From: Moraxella equi
GTDB lineage: Bacteria > Pseudomonadota > Gammaproteobacteria > Pseudomonadales > Moraxellaceae
Assembly: GCF_002027555.1 (NCBI RefSeq)
Contig: NZ_MXAP01000002.1
Span: 1 to 9,161 of the forward strand
Length of the DNA stretch: 9,161 nt
Direction: 5' to 3'
Shown here: positions 1 to 7,025 of the stretch, in pieces
Numbering within the stretch: position 1 is the stretch's first letter
Layout of the letters: each line of letters begins with the position of its first letter
The notes under the pieces: model-generated
What the model was told of the DNA's origin: nothing
Databases searched by the model: none
What the model saw: the letters and a program-made list of their open reading frames with translations, nothing else
Program-made: the position numbers and the translations under genes

Positions 1-19
1 TTAAGTTGAGAGTGGGGTA

Positions 20-403
20 TTACTGATTTCTTCTTGGCAGTGATTCACGCCCTGCGATACGCACTACACGCCCATTTTCAAAAAAGATAGACAGGTACTG
101 ACTGGCGTTTTTGATGTCTTTTTTGCCCGCTCGCTTGCCGTCTGTGCCTGCGGTGTAGTCATACAGATAGTCAAAGCGGTTCGGGTTTAGCGTGTCTTTC
201 ATGGCAGGGCTACCAAGCAAATAGGTCACTTGGTCGGCGGTCATGCCTACTTGCACCTGCGATGCCTGAGCGGACGTGATGGGCGTGCCTTGGGGCAAAT
301 CAATGGTGTACACACGAAACACCGAACAGCCTGACAATGCCAATGTGCCGACCAGTGCCAACGCCATGAATTTAGGGGCAAATGTTTGCGATAGGGTCAT
401 CAT
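20..403 (-). CDS. bamE: Outer membrane protein assembly factor BamE (SmpA/OmlA lipoprotein)
   Basis: BamE is a small lipoprotein subunit of the BAM complex, which folds and inserts beta-barrel proteins into the outer membrane from the periplasmic side. The 127-residue product begins with a short lipoprotein signal peptide ending in the lipobox LSGC, which puts the lipidated cysteine at residue 26. The mature part has the family pattern: VGMTADQVTYLLGSP (residues 52-66), then FDYLYDY (78-84) and a C-terminal strand LSIFFENGRVVRI (104-116). The length is slightly above the roughly 113 residues of E. coli BamE. Two ATG codons are adjacent at 403 and 400; a GATGAGAG ribosome-binding-like sequence lies just upstream and either could be used. 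The gene is divergent from the DUF3025 gene. The identification rests on motif recognition and is firm. Confidence 0.93.
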   Translation of the reverse strand: MMTLSQTFAPKFMALALVGTLALSGCSVFRVYTIDLPQGTPITSAQASQVQVGMTADQVTYLLGSPAMKDTLNPNRFDYLYDYTAGTDGKRAGKKDIKNASQYLSIFFENGRVVRIAGRESLPRRNQ

Positions 404-430
404 ATACTCTCATCTTTATAAATAATCGCC

Positions 431-459
431 ATATTAAACGCAAGTGCGAAAATATGCAA
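431..459 (-). promoter_or_regulatory. Predicted sigma70 promoter of bamE
   Basis: Read on the minus strand, TTGCAT (454-459) and TAATAT (431-436) are separated by exactly 17 bp. This would start transcription around position 424, leaving a short leader that contains the GATGAGAG sequence before the bamE ATG. A second candidate (TTGCGT, 17 bp, TATAAA) lies closer to the gene but would leave almost no leader, so the upstream pair is preferred. Prediction only. Confidence 0.5.
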
Positions 460-552
460 GTTTTTTATAACGCCCTACCCCCAAAAACCGACTACCCAAA
501 GCTCATAAAATATGCTATGCTCACGATGATTCTACCGCCTGTTAATATCATC

Positions 553-1416
553 ATGTCCGATTTTTCACACGACTTTTTGCACGACTTTGCCACCATTGAC
601 CCGTCCGCCCCTTGGCTTACCCCGTATTTGCCCATTCATCAGGCATTTGCCGACCACCCTGCCCTGCCACTGTTTGAGTGGTTAAATGGCTATTTTGCCA
701 ACAATCATATTGCCCTAAAAAATTACCAAAACCGCCCACTTACCTTTACCCACCAAAACGACCTAGAACACGGCACAGCGTACGAAACCCACATCGGGCA
801 ACACCGCAAAATCCCAACCCGTGATAATCTGCACGACTGGTTTGGGGCGTGCGTGTGGTCGGTTTTTCCCCATACCAAATCGCTACTTAATGCCAAACAT
901 CTCGCCCACATGGGCGACAACCACACCGCCAACGGACGTAACCGTGTGCGAGATACCATTACCGTATTTGATGAAAATGGGGCGATACTTGTTGTCGCCG
1001 ATGATGAGATTGGCACTACCATTGGGCAAGCCTTGGTGGGTTTTGATTGGCAAACGTGCTTGGTGGATAACCGTGAATATTGGGCAGATTATCATCATGA
1101 CAACAACAAAAAAGCCAAAATCTTTATATTCGGTCATGCGTTATTGGAGCAACTCATCAGCCCCTTTAAATCCTTATGTAGCCATACCGTGATTATCAAA
1201 GTTCATTCATCATTTTTTGCCAAATCACTCAACGAGCAATTAGCCATGTTGGACAATCAATTATCAGAACATTTAAATAACTTTTTATTAAAAGATGATG
1301 TTACCCCACGCCAATTAAATCCCTTGCCGATATTGGGCGTGCCGTATTTTTGGGATAATGCCGACCCTACCTTTTATGATGACCCTTTTGTATTTAGAGC
1401 AGGGCGGAGAAAATAG
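553..1416 (+). CDS. DUF3025 domain-containing protein
   Basis: This is a 287-residue protein of the DUF3025 family, found in beta- and gammaproteobacteria, with no established function that I know of. The family hallmarks are visible: YETHIG...KIPTRDNLHDWFGACVWSVFPHTKSLLNAKH spread over residues 77-117, RDTITVFDENGAILVVAD (133-150), GHALLEQLISPF (194-205), and the C-terminal LPILGVPYFWDN...FYDDPFVFRAGR (258-285). It has no signal peptide or obvious membrane helix, so it is probably cytoplasmic. The frame is open back to 382 (overlapping bamE), with ATGs at 454, 517 and 526. I chose 553 because the residues from there (FATIDPSAPWL) resemble the usual family N-terminus, while the upstream extension is proline- and hydrophobic-rich and overlaps promoter-like AT-rich DNA. 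No strong ribosome binding site marks any start. The gene is complete. Confidence 0.82.
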   Translation: MSDFSHDFLHDFATIDPSAPWLTPYLPIHQAFADHPALPLFEWLNGYFANNHIALKNYQNRPLTFTHQNDLEHGTAYETHIGQHRKIPTRDNLHDWFGACVWSVFPHTKSLLNAKHLAHMGDNHTANGRNRVRDTITVFDENGAILVVADDEIGTTIGQALVGFDWQTCLVDNREYWADYHHDNNKKAKIFIFGHALLEQLISPFKSLCSHTVIIKVHSSFFAKSLNEQLAMLDNQLSEHLNNFLLKDDVTPRQLNPLPILGVPYFWDNADPTFYDDPFVFRAGRRK

Positions 1417-1495
1417 TTTTTAAAATAAATTTGAAATAAAACCACTCAAAAAACCCAATCATTTATCACACTCATATAACCAAGTTGGAAAAACC

Positions 1496-1942
1496 ATGTA
1501 TAAAATTGCCTTGATTGTACATTTATTTGGAGCCAGCATTTGGGTGGGTGGGCATTTATACCTGCTTATCCGCCTAATGCCCAATTTTATCCGCCAAAAT
1601 GACGTGGCAGGATTTTTAGCCTTTGAAAAAAGCTATGAACCCTTGGGCATGACCGCCCTTGCCGTGCAAGTGGTAACAGGCTTTTATATGCTAATAACCT
1701 TACTACCCCCAGCACTTTGGGGGCAAAACATGGGCATGCTGACCGCCCTTGTGCATGGTAAATTAACATGGCTCATCTTGACGATACTCACCGCCTTGCA
1801 CGCCCGTTTTCGGGTAGTTAAAAAGCTAGAAAATGGCACGCATACCGCCAATACATTAAAAGTCATGGGATTTCACGTGCTACTTATCTGCGTGTGGAGC
1901 GTGGCATTTGTCATCAATGGGGCATTTTTCCGTTTTGGGTGA
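1496..1942 (+). CDS. Small CopD-like integral membrane protein
   Basis: The 148-residue protein is almost wholly hydrophobic, with about four membrane helices: roughly residues 3-25, 50-70, 84-103 and 122-144. Its opening, HLFGASIWVGGHLYLL (residues 9-24), with His9, Trp16, Gly18-Gly19 and His20, resembles the first conserved helix of the CopD copper-resistance/export family (PF05425). Further membrane-associated histidines are His87, His102 and His127, which could bind metal or haem. Full-length CopD is longer (about eight helices) and usually sits near copC; neither is seen here, so copper transport is only a suggestion. The gene starts 79 nt after the DUF3025 gene in the same direction and could be co-transcribed, since no terminator is visible between them. 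The ribosome binding site is weak (TTGGA before the ATG). No terminator is obvious downstream. Confidence 0.6.
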   Translation: MYKIALIVHLFGASIWVGGHLYLLIRLMPNFIRQNDVAGFLAFEKSYEPLGMTALAVQVVTGFYMLITLLPPALWGQNMGMLTALVHGKLTWLILTILTALHARFRVVKKLENGTHTANTLKVMGFHVLLICVWSVAFVINGAFFRFG

Positions 1943-2052
1943 TATTTTTATAAACAATTATCATTTGTAAAATCACGCCCCATCTTGTCTCATATCTTTT
2001 TGACATAATCATGACAATCAACCATTTACCCTTAATATTTCTCAAAAATTTC

Positions 2053-2081
2053 TGTAAATTTATCAAAGTTTAGCGTATAAT
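2053..2081 (+). promoter_or_regulatory. Predicted promoter of the nqr operon
   Basis: A perfect -10 hexamer, TATAAT, lies at 2076-2081, with a weak -35 candidate (TGTAAA, 2053-2058) at 17-bp spacing. Transcription would begin near 2088, giving a leader of about 265 nt before nqrA. Two copies of the self-complementary hexamer AAATTT (2046-2051 and 2056-2061), 10 bp apart, flank and overlap the -35 and could form an operator, although such repeats are easy to obtain in AT-rich DNA. An alternative TTGACA at 2000-2005 has no good partner -10 box. Prediction from sequence only. Confidence 0.5.
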
Positions 2082-2087
2082 AGATAG

Positions 2088-2352
2088 AATCTTCATGCCT
2101 AATTTGGGCAAGAGAACGATTGTTAGGACGTGTTAAACGTGATGAGTTACGGTCATGGACAGCGATTTGTCAAGTCTTATTCATCTAAATTTTAATTAAC
2201 ACACCCTAAACGTTCATCAAAACAGGTAGCCAGTCGCCACTGTAACTACAAGCATTAACGTGTTGTTAAGGAGTTTAAGGTCAGCGTTAAAGCTCTCGTG
2301 TATACCAACAGGAGTCTGGTATGGTCATTTCACTCAGATTGAGTATCCGCTT
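2088..2352 (+). promoter_or_regulatory. Long, potentially structured 5' leader of nqrA
   Basis: About 265 nt separate the predicted transcription start from the nqrA ATG, far more than the 2-12 nt between the other nqr genes. The leader can form several hairpins: a large one at 2123-2209 (separate entry); GTAG-CAGT pairing with ACTG-CTAC at 2226-2249; TTAAC/GTTAA at 2255-2269; and ATACCA/TGGTAT at 2302-2322, whose 9-nt loop displays AGGAG. Some pairings exclude each other: ACGTT (2210-2214) can pair with AACGT (2257-2261), which competes with the 2255-2269 hairpin. This would suit a regulatory leader, but I do not recognise a named riboswitch core. Structured RNA motifs upstream of nqrA have, to my recollection, been described in other gammaproteobacteria; whether this belongs to one is untested. 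Confidence 0.4.
2124..2208. repeat. TA-flanked 81-bp imperfect palindrome (possible miniature element)
   Basis: An 81-bp segment (2126-2206) has near-identical inverted ends: GGACGTGTTAA at 2126-2136 and TTAACACACCC at 2196-2206, matching at 9 of 11 positions. It is bounded on both sides by TA (2124-2125 and 2207-2208); including these, the arms match at 12 of 14 (2123-2136 with 2196-2209). Inside, GATGAGT (2141-2147) can pair with ATTCATC (2179-2185, one G-U), and GACA (2158-2161) with TGTC (2168-2171), so the whole unit can fold into one long stem. Inverted ends flanked by TA are typical of Correia-like miniature transposable elements, but the same features would suit a native regulatory RNA. 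No second copy is present in this window, so mobility is unproven. Confidence 0.4.
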
Positions 2353-2356
2353 ATGA
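2321..2356 (+). CDS. Possible 11-codon leader peptide coupled to nqrA
   Basis: An ATG at 2321 opens an 11-codon frame, MVISLRLSIRL, ending at TGA 2354-2356, so its stop overlaps the nqrA start codon as ATGA. It has the best ribosome binding site in the leader: AGGAG at 2310-2314, 6 nt before the ATG. In contrast, nqrA itself has no good Shine-Dalgarno sequence at normal distance. The arrangement suggests that ribosomes load on the leader frame and restart at nqrA (translational coupling). AGGAG sits in the loop of the ATACCA/TGGTAT hairpin, whose 3' arm includes the first two bases of this ATG, so initiation could be controlled by folding. The peptide has no recognisable family and may have no function beyond coupling. 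Confidence 0.35.
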   Translation: MVISLRLSIRL

Positions 2357-3693
2357 TTACCATAAAAAAGGGGTTGGACTTGCCTATCACAGGCGAGCCA
2401 ACCAAAAAAATTAGCGAACACACACCTACTCATGTCGCCCTTATCGGTTATGATTATATCGGTATGCGTCCGACCATGCACGTCAAGGAAGGCGATATAG
2501 TCGCCAAAGGACAGGTGGTGTTTGAAGACAAAAAGCGTCTGGGGGTCAAATACACCGCCCCCGTCTCAGGTAAGGTCATCGCCATCAACCGTGGCGAGCG
2601 ACGTGTGTTTGAAAGCCTCGTCATTGAAGTTGCCCAAGGCGATGAGATTGGCTTTAAAGCCCACGCCAAAGACAGCCTTGCCAAGCTGTCTCGTGAAGAA
2701 GTGGTCGCCCAGCTCAATGACGCTGGTGAATGGACAGCGTTTCGCACCCGTCCTTTTAGCCGTACCCCTGAACTTGACAGCACGCCGTCAGCGATTTTTG
2801 TTACCGCAACCGACACCAACCCCCTAAGTGCCGACCCTGCTGATATTATCAATGCCAATATTGATGATTTTAACAGTGGTCTTGCCGTCATCTCTGTCCT
2901 ATCGCCAAAAACGCTTGTTTGTCATGGCAAAACCGCCCCAACCAAAGCCACCAATGTTGCAGGCAGTGTTGAATATCACGGTTTTGACGGCGTTCATCCT
3001 GCTGGCAACGCAGGCACGCACATTCACTTTTTGCACCCACTAGCTCGTGGCGTAACCGTGTGGACAATCGGTTATCAAGACGTGATTGCCATTGGTAAGC
3101 TCTTTACCACAGGTAAGATTCACACCGAACGCACCATTAGCCTAGCTGGCACGGTCGTCAAAAACCCACGCCTTATCAAAACCACTCGTGGGACGGATTT
3201 GAACGCCTTAACCCATGGCGAGCTAAATGGCGATGACAACCGTATCATCTCAGGGTCGGTGCTGTCAGGTCGTAAGGCAAGCGGCGCGGTGGCGTATCTT
3301 GGACGTTTTCACAATCAAGTCTCAGCACTTGCCGAAGGTCGTGAACGCCCTGCATTTCACTACCTAACACTTGGGGCGAACCGTTTTTCAACGCTACCGA
3401 TTTATATTTCTCAATTTTTTAAAGGCAAAAAATACGCCTTTACCACCACAACCAACGGCTCACCCCGTGCCATGGTGCCAATCGGTTCATTTGAAACCGT
3501 CATGCCCCAAGACTACCTACCCACTCAGCTACTTCGCTCGCTCATCGTTGGCGATATTGTAGAAGCGGTGGAGCTTGGTGCGTTGGAGCTTGACGAAGAA
3601 GATTTGGCACTTTGCACCTTTGTATCGCCTGGTAAATATGAGTTTGGCGATATTTTGCGTGATAACCTAACTCGTATTGAAGCAGAAGGTTAA
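2353..3693 (+). CDS. nqrA: Na+-translocating NADH:quinone reductase subunit A
   Basis: NqrA is a peripheral, cytoplasmic-side subunit of Na+-NQR, associated with the quinone-binding side next to NqrB. The 446-residue product has the usual family length and the canonical start MITIKKGLDLPI. Residues 38-93 hold the barrel-sandwich (biotinyl/lipoyl-like) region: GMRPTMHVKEGD, GQVVFEDKK, TAPVSGKVIAINRGERR. Further hallmarks are HPAGNAGTHIHFLHPL (215-230), ISGSVLSGRKA (299-309) and VSPGKYEFGDILRDNL near the C-terminus (424-439). The frame is open back to 2260, but the added residues resemble no NqrA N-terminus, so 2353 is the start. No strong ribosome binding site precedes it; the 11-codon frame ending at ATGA may supply ribosomes. 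It is the first gene of a six-gene operon, 12 nt before nqrB. Confidence 0.97.
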   Translation: MITIKKGLDLPITGEPTKKISEHTPTHVALIGYDYIGMRPTMHVKEGDIVAKGQVVFEDKKRLGVKYTAPVSGKVIAINRGERRVFESLVIEVAQGDEIGFKAHAKDSLAKLSREEVVAQLNDAGEWTAFRTRPFSRTPELDSTPSAIFVTATDTNPLSADPADIINANIDDFNSGLAVISVLSPKTLVCHGKTAPTKATNVAGSVEYHGFDGVHPAGNAGTHIHFLHPLARGVTVWTIGYQDVIAIGKLFTTGKIHTERTISLAGTVVKNPRLIKTTRGTDLNALTHGELNGDDNRIISGSVLSGRKASGAVAYLGRFHNQVSALAEGRERPAFHYLTLGANRFSTLPIYISQFFKGKKYAFTTTTNGSPRAMVPIGSFETVMPQDYLPTQLLRSLIVGDIVEAVELGALELDEEDLALCTFVSPGKYEFGDILRDNLTRIEAEG

Positions 3694-3705
3694 GGAAGGC
3701 AAACG

Positions 3706-4956
3706 ATGAAATTTTTACACAATTTATTTGACCGTACCAAGCCGTCCTTTACTAAGGGTGGTAAATACGAAAAATACTATGCCGTCTGGGAAGCATTTGA
3801 CACCTTTTTGCGTCAGCCAAGCTCCCAAACGTACAGTGCCTCTCACGTCCGTGACGGTATTGACCTAAAACGCATGATGATTACCGTGTGGCTATGTACT
3901 TTCCCTGTTATGTTTTGGGGAATGTACAATGTCGGCTTTCAAGCCTTGACTGCCATTAGCCATTTTGGTATCACGCCAACAGGCTGGCGTACCATTGTTA
4001 CAGGCATGGTAGGCTATGACCCGAACAACATTTTGGCGTGTATGGTCTATGGTGCCATGCAGTTTTTGCCCATTTATGCCGTAACCTTTGCAGTGGGTTT
4101 TGCGTGGGAGCTGATTTTTGCGGTGGTGCGTGGGCATGAGATTAACGAAGGCTTTTTCGTTACGTCTGTGCTGTTCGCCCTATCGCTACCGCCTGATATT
4201 CCGCTTTGGCAAGTTGCCCTAGGTATCAGCTTTGGTGTGGTCGTGGCAAAAGAAGTCTTTGGCGGTACAGGCAAGAACTGTCTTAACCCCGCCTTGGCAG
4301 GTCGTGCGTTCTTGTACTTTGCCTATCCTGCTTATATGTCGGGCGATGCGGTGTGGACTGCCGTTAAAGGCTTAAACAACGTGGACGGTTATAGCGGTGC
4401 AACCCCCCTAGGTCAAGCTGCCGCAGGTGTGCCGTCTAATGCTTTTGTGGACGCTTATGGTCAGACCATCACATGGGGTCAAGCCTTTTTGGGCAATATG
4501 CAAGGCTCCATCGGTGAAGTCTCAACCCTTGCCATTCTTATCGGTGGTGCGGTACTCATGTACACCAGAATCGCCAGCTGGCGTGTGATTGCAGGGGCGG
4601 TCATCGGTCTTGTGGTTACTGCCTTTATCTTTAATATGATTGGTAGCGACACCAACCCAATGATGAGCCTTGCCCCCCATTGGCATTTGGTCATCGGTGG
4701 CTTTATGTTTGGTGCGGTCTTTATGGCAACAGACCCAGTATCAGCCGCCCATACCAACACAGGTCGTTGGTGCTATGGCTTACTCATCGGCTTTATGACG
4801 GTTGCCATTCGTGTGGTAAACCCTGCTTTCCCAGAAGGTATCATGCTTGCCATTTTGTTTGCCAACCTATTTGCACCGCTATTTGACTACTTTGTCAAAC
4901 AAGCCAACATCAAACGTCAAACAGCACGGAGACTAGCTCATGTCAGCCAAAAATAG
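3706..4956 (+). CDS. nqrB: Na+-translocating NADH:quinone reductase subunit B
   Basis: NqrB is the large membrane subunit that carries covalent FMN and riboflavin, contributes to quinone reduction and is central to sodium translocation. The 416-residue product has about ten hydrophobic helices after a hydrophilic N-terminus (residues 1-55). The flavinylation motif DGYSGAT is at 227-233, so FMN should be attached through a phosphoester bond to Thr233 by the ApbE flavin transferase. Other family landmarks are [20 protein letters not shown] (143-162), [18 protein letters not shown] (185-202) and [18 protein letters not shown] (341-358). AAGGAAGG at 3692-3699 is a strong ribosome binding site 6 nt before the ATG. 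The last 17 nt overlap nqrC, which implies translational coupling. No defects are seen. Confidence 0.97.
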   Translation: MKFLHNLFDRTKPSFTKGGKYEKYYAVWEAFDTFLRQPSSQTYSASHVRDGIDLKRMMITVWLCTFPVMFWGMYNVGFQALTAISHFGITPTGWRTIVTGMVGYDPNNILACMVYGAMQFLPIYAVTFAVGFAWELIFAVVRGHEINEGFFVTSVLFALSLPPDIPLWQVALGISFGVVVAKEVFGGTGKNCLNPALAGRAFLYFAYPAYMSGDAVWTAVKGLNNVDGYSGATPLGQAAAGVPSNAFVDAYGQTITWGQAFLGNMQGSIGEVSTLAILIGGAVLMYTRIASWRVIAGAVIGLVVTAFIFNMIGSDTNPMMSLAPHWHLVIGGFMFGAVFMATDPVSAAHTNTGRWCYGLLIGFMTVAIRVVNPAFPEGIMLAILFANLFAPLFDYFVKQANIKRQTARRLAHVSQK

Positions 4957-5746
4957 TAACGTTACAACCCTTGTAACCGCTTTGGTGCTGTGCCTTGTCT
5001 GTTCGGTCATGGTGTCAGCCGTTGCGGTGGGTCTAAAACCCCAGCAAACTGCCAACAGCACCCTAGATTTTAACAAAAACATCCTTATCGCCGCAGGCAA
5101 ATTTGACCCAAATACTGAGTCAAATGCGGTGGTGGCAGAACGCTTTAAAGAATTTGAAATTCATCTTGTCAATCTAGAAACCGGCAAATTTGCCACCGAA
5201 GAAGAAGCTGCCCAAGCAGGCATCACAGACGTGGCAAACTATGACATTGCCAAAGCGGCTCGTACCCCAAGCCTTAGTGCACCACTTGAAAATGACATCG
5301 CTGCCATTGGCGGTAAGCCAAAATTTGGTAAAGCCTATGTCGCCAAAAACGCAAGCGGTGAGATTGAGACGCTCGTTCTACCCTTTCACGGAGCGGGTCT
5401 GTGGGGTCAAATCTATGGACTGCTTACCCTTGATAAGGACTTTAACACCATTAAAGGTGTCAACTTCTACCAGCACAAAGAAACCCCCGGTTTGGGCTCT
5501 CGTATCACCGAAGAGCCTTGGCGTGCCCAATGGCATGACAAAAAAGCCCATGATGACAACGGCAACGTGCTTATGGGTGTTGCTAAGGCAGGTACTGCCA
5601 AACCTACCGAAGTTAACGGCATTAGCGGTGCTACCCTAACAGGTCGTGGCGTGCATAACATGGTTCAGTTTTGGCTAGGCAAAGACGGTTATCAGCCGTT
5701 TTTAGACAACCTAAAAGCTGGTACAGCTGGCGGTAAAGGAGCATAA
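4940..5746 (+). CDS. nqrC: Na+-translocating NADH:quinone reductase subunit C
   Basis: NqrC is anchored by one N-terminal membrane helix (about residues 9-32), with a large periplasmic FMN-binding domain that passes electrons between NqrD/E and NqrB. The 268-residue product has the FMN-binding landmarks [14 protein letters not shown] (147-160), ETPGLGSRI (181-189) and the flavinylation site [10 protein letters not shown] (229-238), predicting covalent FMN on Thr232. The residue six before this Thr is Asn226, whereas the matching position in NqrB here is Asp227; Asp is the usual residue in ApbE target motifs as I recall them, so this substitution is noteworthy. GGAG (4928-4931), 8 nt upstream and inside nqrB, is the ribosome binding site. 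Only 2 nt separate its stop codon from the nqrD start. Confidence 0.96.
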   Translation: MSAKNSNVTTLVTALVLCLVCSVMVSAVAVGLKPQQTANSTLDFNKNILIAAGKFDPNTESNAVVAERFKEFEIHLVNLETGKFATEEEAAQAGITDVANYDIAKAARTPSLSAPLENDIAAIGGKPKFGKAYVAKNASGEIETLVLPFHGAGLWGQIYGLLTLDKDFNTIKGVNFYQHKETPGLGSRITEEPWRAQWHDKKAHDDNGNVLMGVAKAGTAKPTEVNGISGATLTGRGVHNMVQFWLGKDGYQPFLDNLKAGTAGGKGA

Positions 5747-5748
5747 TC

Positions 5749-6408
5749 ATGGCGGATACCAAAAAGATTTTAACCACGCCGATTTTTAATAACAACCCCA
5801 TTGCCCTGCAAATCCTTGGTATTTGTTCAGCATTGGCGGTTACCACGAGCGTGCAAAACGCCCTTGTCATGTGTATTGCACTTACGCTCGTTACGGCATT
5901 TTCTAGCTTTTTTATCTCAATCATTCGTAACAATATCCCGTCATCGATTCGTATCATCGTACAAATGGTCGTGATTGCGTCATTGGTTATCGTGGTTGAG
6001 CAAATCCTAAAAGCGGTCGCCTATGACACCGCCAAATCGTTAGGTGCGTTCATCGGTCTTATCATCACCAACTGTATCGTTATGGGTCGTGCCGAAGCCT
6101 ACGCCATGAGCAACCCACCAATCCCAAGTTTTATTGACGGTATTGGTAACGGCTTGGGCTACTCTACCGTACTGATTTTTGTGGCAAGTATCCGTGAAAT
6201 CATCGGTAACGGTAGCTGGTTTGGCATTCAACTTTTAGAAAAAGCCACAGACGGCGGTTGGTATATCCCAAATGGCTTGCTATTGTTGCCACCGTCATCG
6301 TTCTTTGTCATTGCTCTGTTCATCGCCATTGTGCGTTACTGGAAACCTGAGCAACAAGAACCTGCGGAGTTTGTCATCGCACCAAATTCTAAGGGAGAAG
6401 CACACTAA
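5749..6408 (+). CDS. nqrD: Na+-translocating NADH:quinone reductase subunit D
   Basis: NqrD is an integral membrane subunit homologous to NqrE and to RnfA/RnfE. Together NqrD and NqrE hold an iron centre within the membrane, through cysteines from inverted-topology half helices. The 219-residue product has about six hydrophobic helices. Cys26 ([10 protein letters not shown]) and Cys109 ([15 protein letters not shown]) are 83 residues apart, the same separation as the iron-ligand pair I recall for Vibrio cholerae NqrD (Cys29 and Cys112). Other family features are [22 protein letters not shown] (134-155) and a hydrophilic tail. AAAGGAG (5735-5741) is the ribosome binding site. Its stop codon and the nqrE start overlap by one base (TAATG), a typical coupled junction. 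Confidence 0.97.
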   Translation: MADTKKILTTPIFNNNPIALQILGICSALAVTTSVQNALVMCIALTLVTAFSSFFISIIRNNIPSSIRIIVQMVVIASLVIVVEQILKAVAYDTAKSLGAFIGLIITNCIVMGRAEAYAMSNPPIPSFIDGIGNGLGYSTVLIFVASIREIIGNGSWFGIQLLEKATDGGWYIPNGLLLLPPSSFFVIALFIAIVRYWKPEQQEPAEFVIAPNSKGEAH

Positions 6409-7016
6409 TGGGACACTATATCAGTTTATTCATCACGTCCGTATTCATTGAAAACATGGCTCTTGCCTTTTTCTTGGGTATGTGTACGTTCATCGCCGTC
6501 TCCAAAAAGGTCTCAACCGCCATTGGTCTGGGCGTTGCGGTCGTTGTGGTTATGGCGGTTACTGTTCCGCTAAACAACCTGCTTTACCAATTCCTACTAA
6601 AAGACGGGGCATTGGCGTGGGCAGGCATGCCAAATACCGATCTGTCTTTCTTGGGACTACTTAGCTATATCGCTCTGATTGCGGCAACCGTCCAAATCTT
6701 AGAGATGTTTTTGGACAAATTCATGCCAGCACTCTACAACGCCCTAGGCGTGTTCTTGCCACTCATCACAGTAAACTGTGCGATCATGGGTGGCGTGCTA
6801 TTTATGGTAGAGCGTGATTACAACTTTGGCGAATCTATCGTCTATGGCGTGGGTTCTGGCTTTGGTTGGGCATTGGCGATTACGGCATTGGCAGGACTGC
6901 GTGAGAAGCTCAAATACTCAGACGTACCCGCCCCCCTTCGTGGTCTTGGCATTACCTTTATCACTGTCGGACTGATGTCGCTTGGCTTTATGTCATTCGG
7001 CGGTATGAGCTTATAA
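6408..7016 (+). CDS. nqrE: Na+-translocating NADH:quinone reductase subunit E
   Basis: NqrE is the partner of NqrD in the membrane core and shares the intramembrane iron site that relays electrons from the NqrF 2Fe-2S centre to NqrC FMN. The 202-residue protein has about six hydrophobic helices. The conserved start [21 protein letters not shown] (6-26) carries Cys26; the second cysteine is Cys124 in [11 protein letters not shown] (119-129). Family features also include [22 protein letters not shown] (147-168) and the C-terminal [18 protein letters not shown] (182-199). The loop before Cys124, around residues 64-80, may be slightly longer than in Vibrio. The ribosome binding site is AGGGAG (6392-6397). 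The nqrF start lies 9 nt after its stop codon. Confidence 0.97.
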   Translation: MGHYISLFITSVFIENMALAFFLGMCTFIAVSKKVSTAIGLGVAVVVVMAVTVPLNNLLYQFLLKDGALAWAGMPNTDLSFLGLLSYIALIAATVQILEMFLDKFMPALYNALGVFLPLITVNCAIMGGVLFMVERDYNFGESIVYGVGSGFGWALAITALAGLREKLKYSDVPAPLRGLGITFITVGLMSLGFMSFGGMSL

Positions 7017-7025
7017 GGAGAAACC

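Noticed and set aside
442..450. AAGTGCGAA, similar to the Pasteurellaceae DNA uptake sequence
   Set aside because: It differs at the last two of nine bases and I noticed no further copies; the gene content does not suggest Pasteurellaceae.
382..552. Longer DUF3025 protein beginning inside the bamE 5' end
   Set aside because: It would overlap bamE and its promoter, lacks a ribosome binding site, and the added residues do not resemble the family N-terminus.
1954..1968. Fur-box-like dyad ACAATTATCATTTGT downstream of the CopD-like gene
   Set aside because: Only one half-site matches the Fur consensus, the dyad is imperfect, and it lies over 100 bp upstream of the predicted nqr promoter.
2000..2028. 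Alternative nqr promoter with a perfect TTGACA at 2000-2005
   Set aside because: No acceptable -10 hexamer lies 16-18 bp downstream.
2226..2322. Resemblance to a cobalamin riboswitch (GCCACTGTAAC at 2237-2247 region and AGGAGTCTGG further on)
   Set aside because: Only short fragments look alike. The conserved core (GGGAA, GGTG and a proper B12 box in order) is missing, and the order and spacing do not fit.
2260..2352. N-terminal extension of nqrA from an in-frame ATG at 2260
   Set aside because: The 31 extra residues do not resemble any NqrA, while MITIKKGLDLPI from 2353 is the canonical family start and gives the usual 446 residues.
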